A stretch of 31,025 bases of DNA from CAZKCI01 sp964551475 (GTDB lineage Bacteria; Auribacterota; Erginobacteria; Erginobacterales; CAZKCI01): the NCBI GenBank assembly GCA_964551475.1, contig CAZKCI010000085.1:1-31025 (forward strand). The letters are read 5' to 3'. The number at the start of each line of letters is the position of its first letter. The first letter of the stretch is position 1. Below, in pieces: positions 30,398-31,025 of this stretch. Both the position numbers and the translations under genes were made by a program. The notes beneath the pieces were generated by a model that saw only the letters and a program-made list of their open reading frames with translations, did no database searches and was not told where the DNA came from.

Positions 30398-30453
30398 GTG
30401 ATCAGTAATCGGCAATCAGCAATTCGCAATCAGCGATCTATAACTATAATCTT
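30398..30453. repeat. GTGATCA/GCAATCA heptad array between holB and ricT
   Basis: Eight 7-nt words in phase (GTGATCA, GTAATCG, GCAATCA twice, GCAATTC, GCGATCT, ATAACTA, TAATCTT). Positions 30419-30438 match 21730-21749 exactly over 20 nt. The word ATAACTA (phase TATAACT) also echoes the second half of the array at 17631. Confidence 0.8.
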
Positions 30454-30460
30454 TTTTCGC

Positions 30461-31025
30461 TCATCTCGAGCCCGGCTTCCAAAAACCCAGTTGCAGGAAT
30501 AGGTTCTCCAGTGTCAGCTGGTAGGTGAACCGTCCAACCCCTCCCAGGTGGACCGCCTGCCGACCCCGCTCCACCCGGGCCAGGGCGTCGCGCACCTCAC
30601 GGGAAGACAGCCCCCGGGCGCTGCTCTCCAGGGCGGGCAAATAGTCCTGGTTGATCGCCAGTTTCCGGGGACCGTTCGCCTGGAGCAGCTCCAGATCGCG
30701 AAACCAGGAGAGGATGATCGCCAGCAGGCGGTCGAAATCGGCCCGCTTCTCCGCGGCCAGGTAGGCCTCTTCCTTCTCCTCCTGGTCCTTGAGCCCATCC
30801 GGTTCCAAGCCGGGCGGTCGCTGTTTCTCCACGGCGGCGGCGCGGCGGTGGTGCTTCTCATCCAGGTCGTCGAGCCAGGCGGCCACCGCGTCCATCAGCT
30901 CCTGGGCCGAAGCGAATCCGCCGGAGGAAAGATCCCGGAGGACGCGCTGCCGGGTGGCGATGAATTTGTCTTCGGCCATGCGCAGGGCCGCCCCGGGACG
31001 CCCCCCGGTGGCGCAGTGAAGCGCC
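30461..31025 (-). CDS. holB: DNA polymerase III delta' subunit, C-terminal part (5' end cut by window edge)
   Basis: The frame is open from the right edge of the window to the stop at 30461, showing about 188 residues. CATGGRPGAALRMAEDK near the left end of the visible protein is the usual delta' region (a Gly-rich G-x-A-L segment) just before the C-terminal domain. The remainder (AIILSWFRDLELLQANG, then LARVERGRQAVHLGGVGRFTYQLTLENLFLQL) has the clamp-loader collar-domain pattern of HolB. An internal ATG at 30979 is not the true start because homology continues upstream of it. The ATPase-like N-terminal domains lie outside the window. Position before ricT and metG supports holB; a gamma/tau subunit is less likely, given this order and the short collar-type ending. 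Confidence 0.8.
   Translation of the reverse strand, partial: ALHCATGGRPGAALRMAEDKFIATRQRVLRDLSSGGFASAQELMDAVAAWLDDLDEKHHRRAAAVEKQRPPGLEPDGLKDQEEKEEAYLAAEKRADFDRLLAIILSWFRDLELLQANGPRKLAINQDYLPALESSARGLSSREVRDALARVERGRQAVHLGGVGRFTYQLTLENLFLQLGFWKPGSR

Overview
The window reads as a stretch of chromosome from a GC-rich, Gram-negative (two-membrane) bacterium. It encodes lipid A and Kdo enzymes (LpxK, a fused WaaA, an LpxL-type acyltransferase) and the outer-membrane LPS exporter LptD, beside ordinary housekeeping genes (holB-ricT-metG, addAB, ispH, htpX). Domain fusions, Pro/Thr-rich linkers in LptD and dense intergenic word-repeats do not look like a classical proteobacterium. An uncultured candidate-phylum lineage (Omnitrophota- or Auribacterota-like) is my guess, not something the sequence proves. 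No tRNA, rRNA, CRISPR, transposase or phage gene was seen.

Layout. (1) 1-4593, minus strand: a lipid A/Kdo operon running waaA (with an extra N-terminal RibK/DUF120-like domain), a small nucleotidyltransferase, lpxK, then an LpxL-type acyltransferase cut by the window edge. (2) 4594-4704: the only divergent promoter region, with two sigma70-like promoters sharing their -35 boxes. (3) 4705-9990, plus strand: a membrane-anchored SGNH hydrolase, lemA, htpX, and an apparently exported metallo-beta-lactamase/beta-CASP protein with TPR and Ada-like zinc domains, ended by a strong bidirectional terminator. (4) 9991-11538: a small membrane protein, a 467-bp repeat-filled gap with REP-like hairpins, and a DUF2062 membrane protein. 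(5) 11539-17630: addB-addA, overlapping by ATGA. (6) 17718-19436: an IspH-UbiA fusion. (7) 19508-27638: nucleotide-sugar and envelope genes, namely three extended SDR epimerases, a DegT-family aminotransferase, UDP-glucose dehydrogenase and lptD. (8) 27791-31025: metG, ricT and the 3' part of holB, a gene order known from many bacteria.

How they work together: waaA, lpxK, lpxL-like and lptD build and export LPS. ugd would supply UDP-glucuronate, which the SDR beside lptD may epimerise, and the remaining SDRs and aminotransferase look like suppliers of surface-glycan sugars. No glycosyltransferase other than WaaA is present.

The most striking unexplained signal is in the gaps. Most inter-gene gaps of about 70 nt or more hold a run of degenerate short words in strict register: 7 nt in most cases, 8, 9 or about 10 nt in a few. 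Runs reach 16 heptads (21645-21756) and 18 heptads (27667-27792) without an indel. Several arrays share the loose consensus NGNRATY, two share an identical 20-mer, some are arranged as inverted foldbacks, and three run into the 3' end of the neighbouring coding sequence. Genes whose starts lie next to these arrays often lack a Shine-Dalgarno sequence. These arrays resemble, in period only, the heptanucleotide STRR repeats known from filamentous cyanobacteria.
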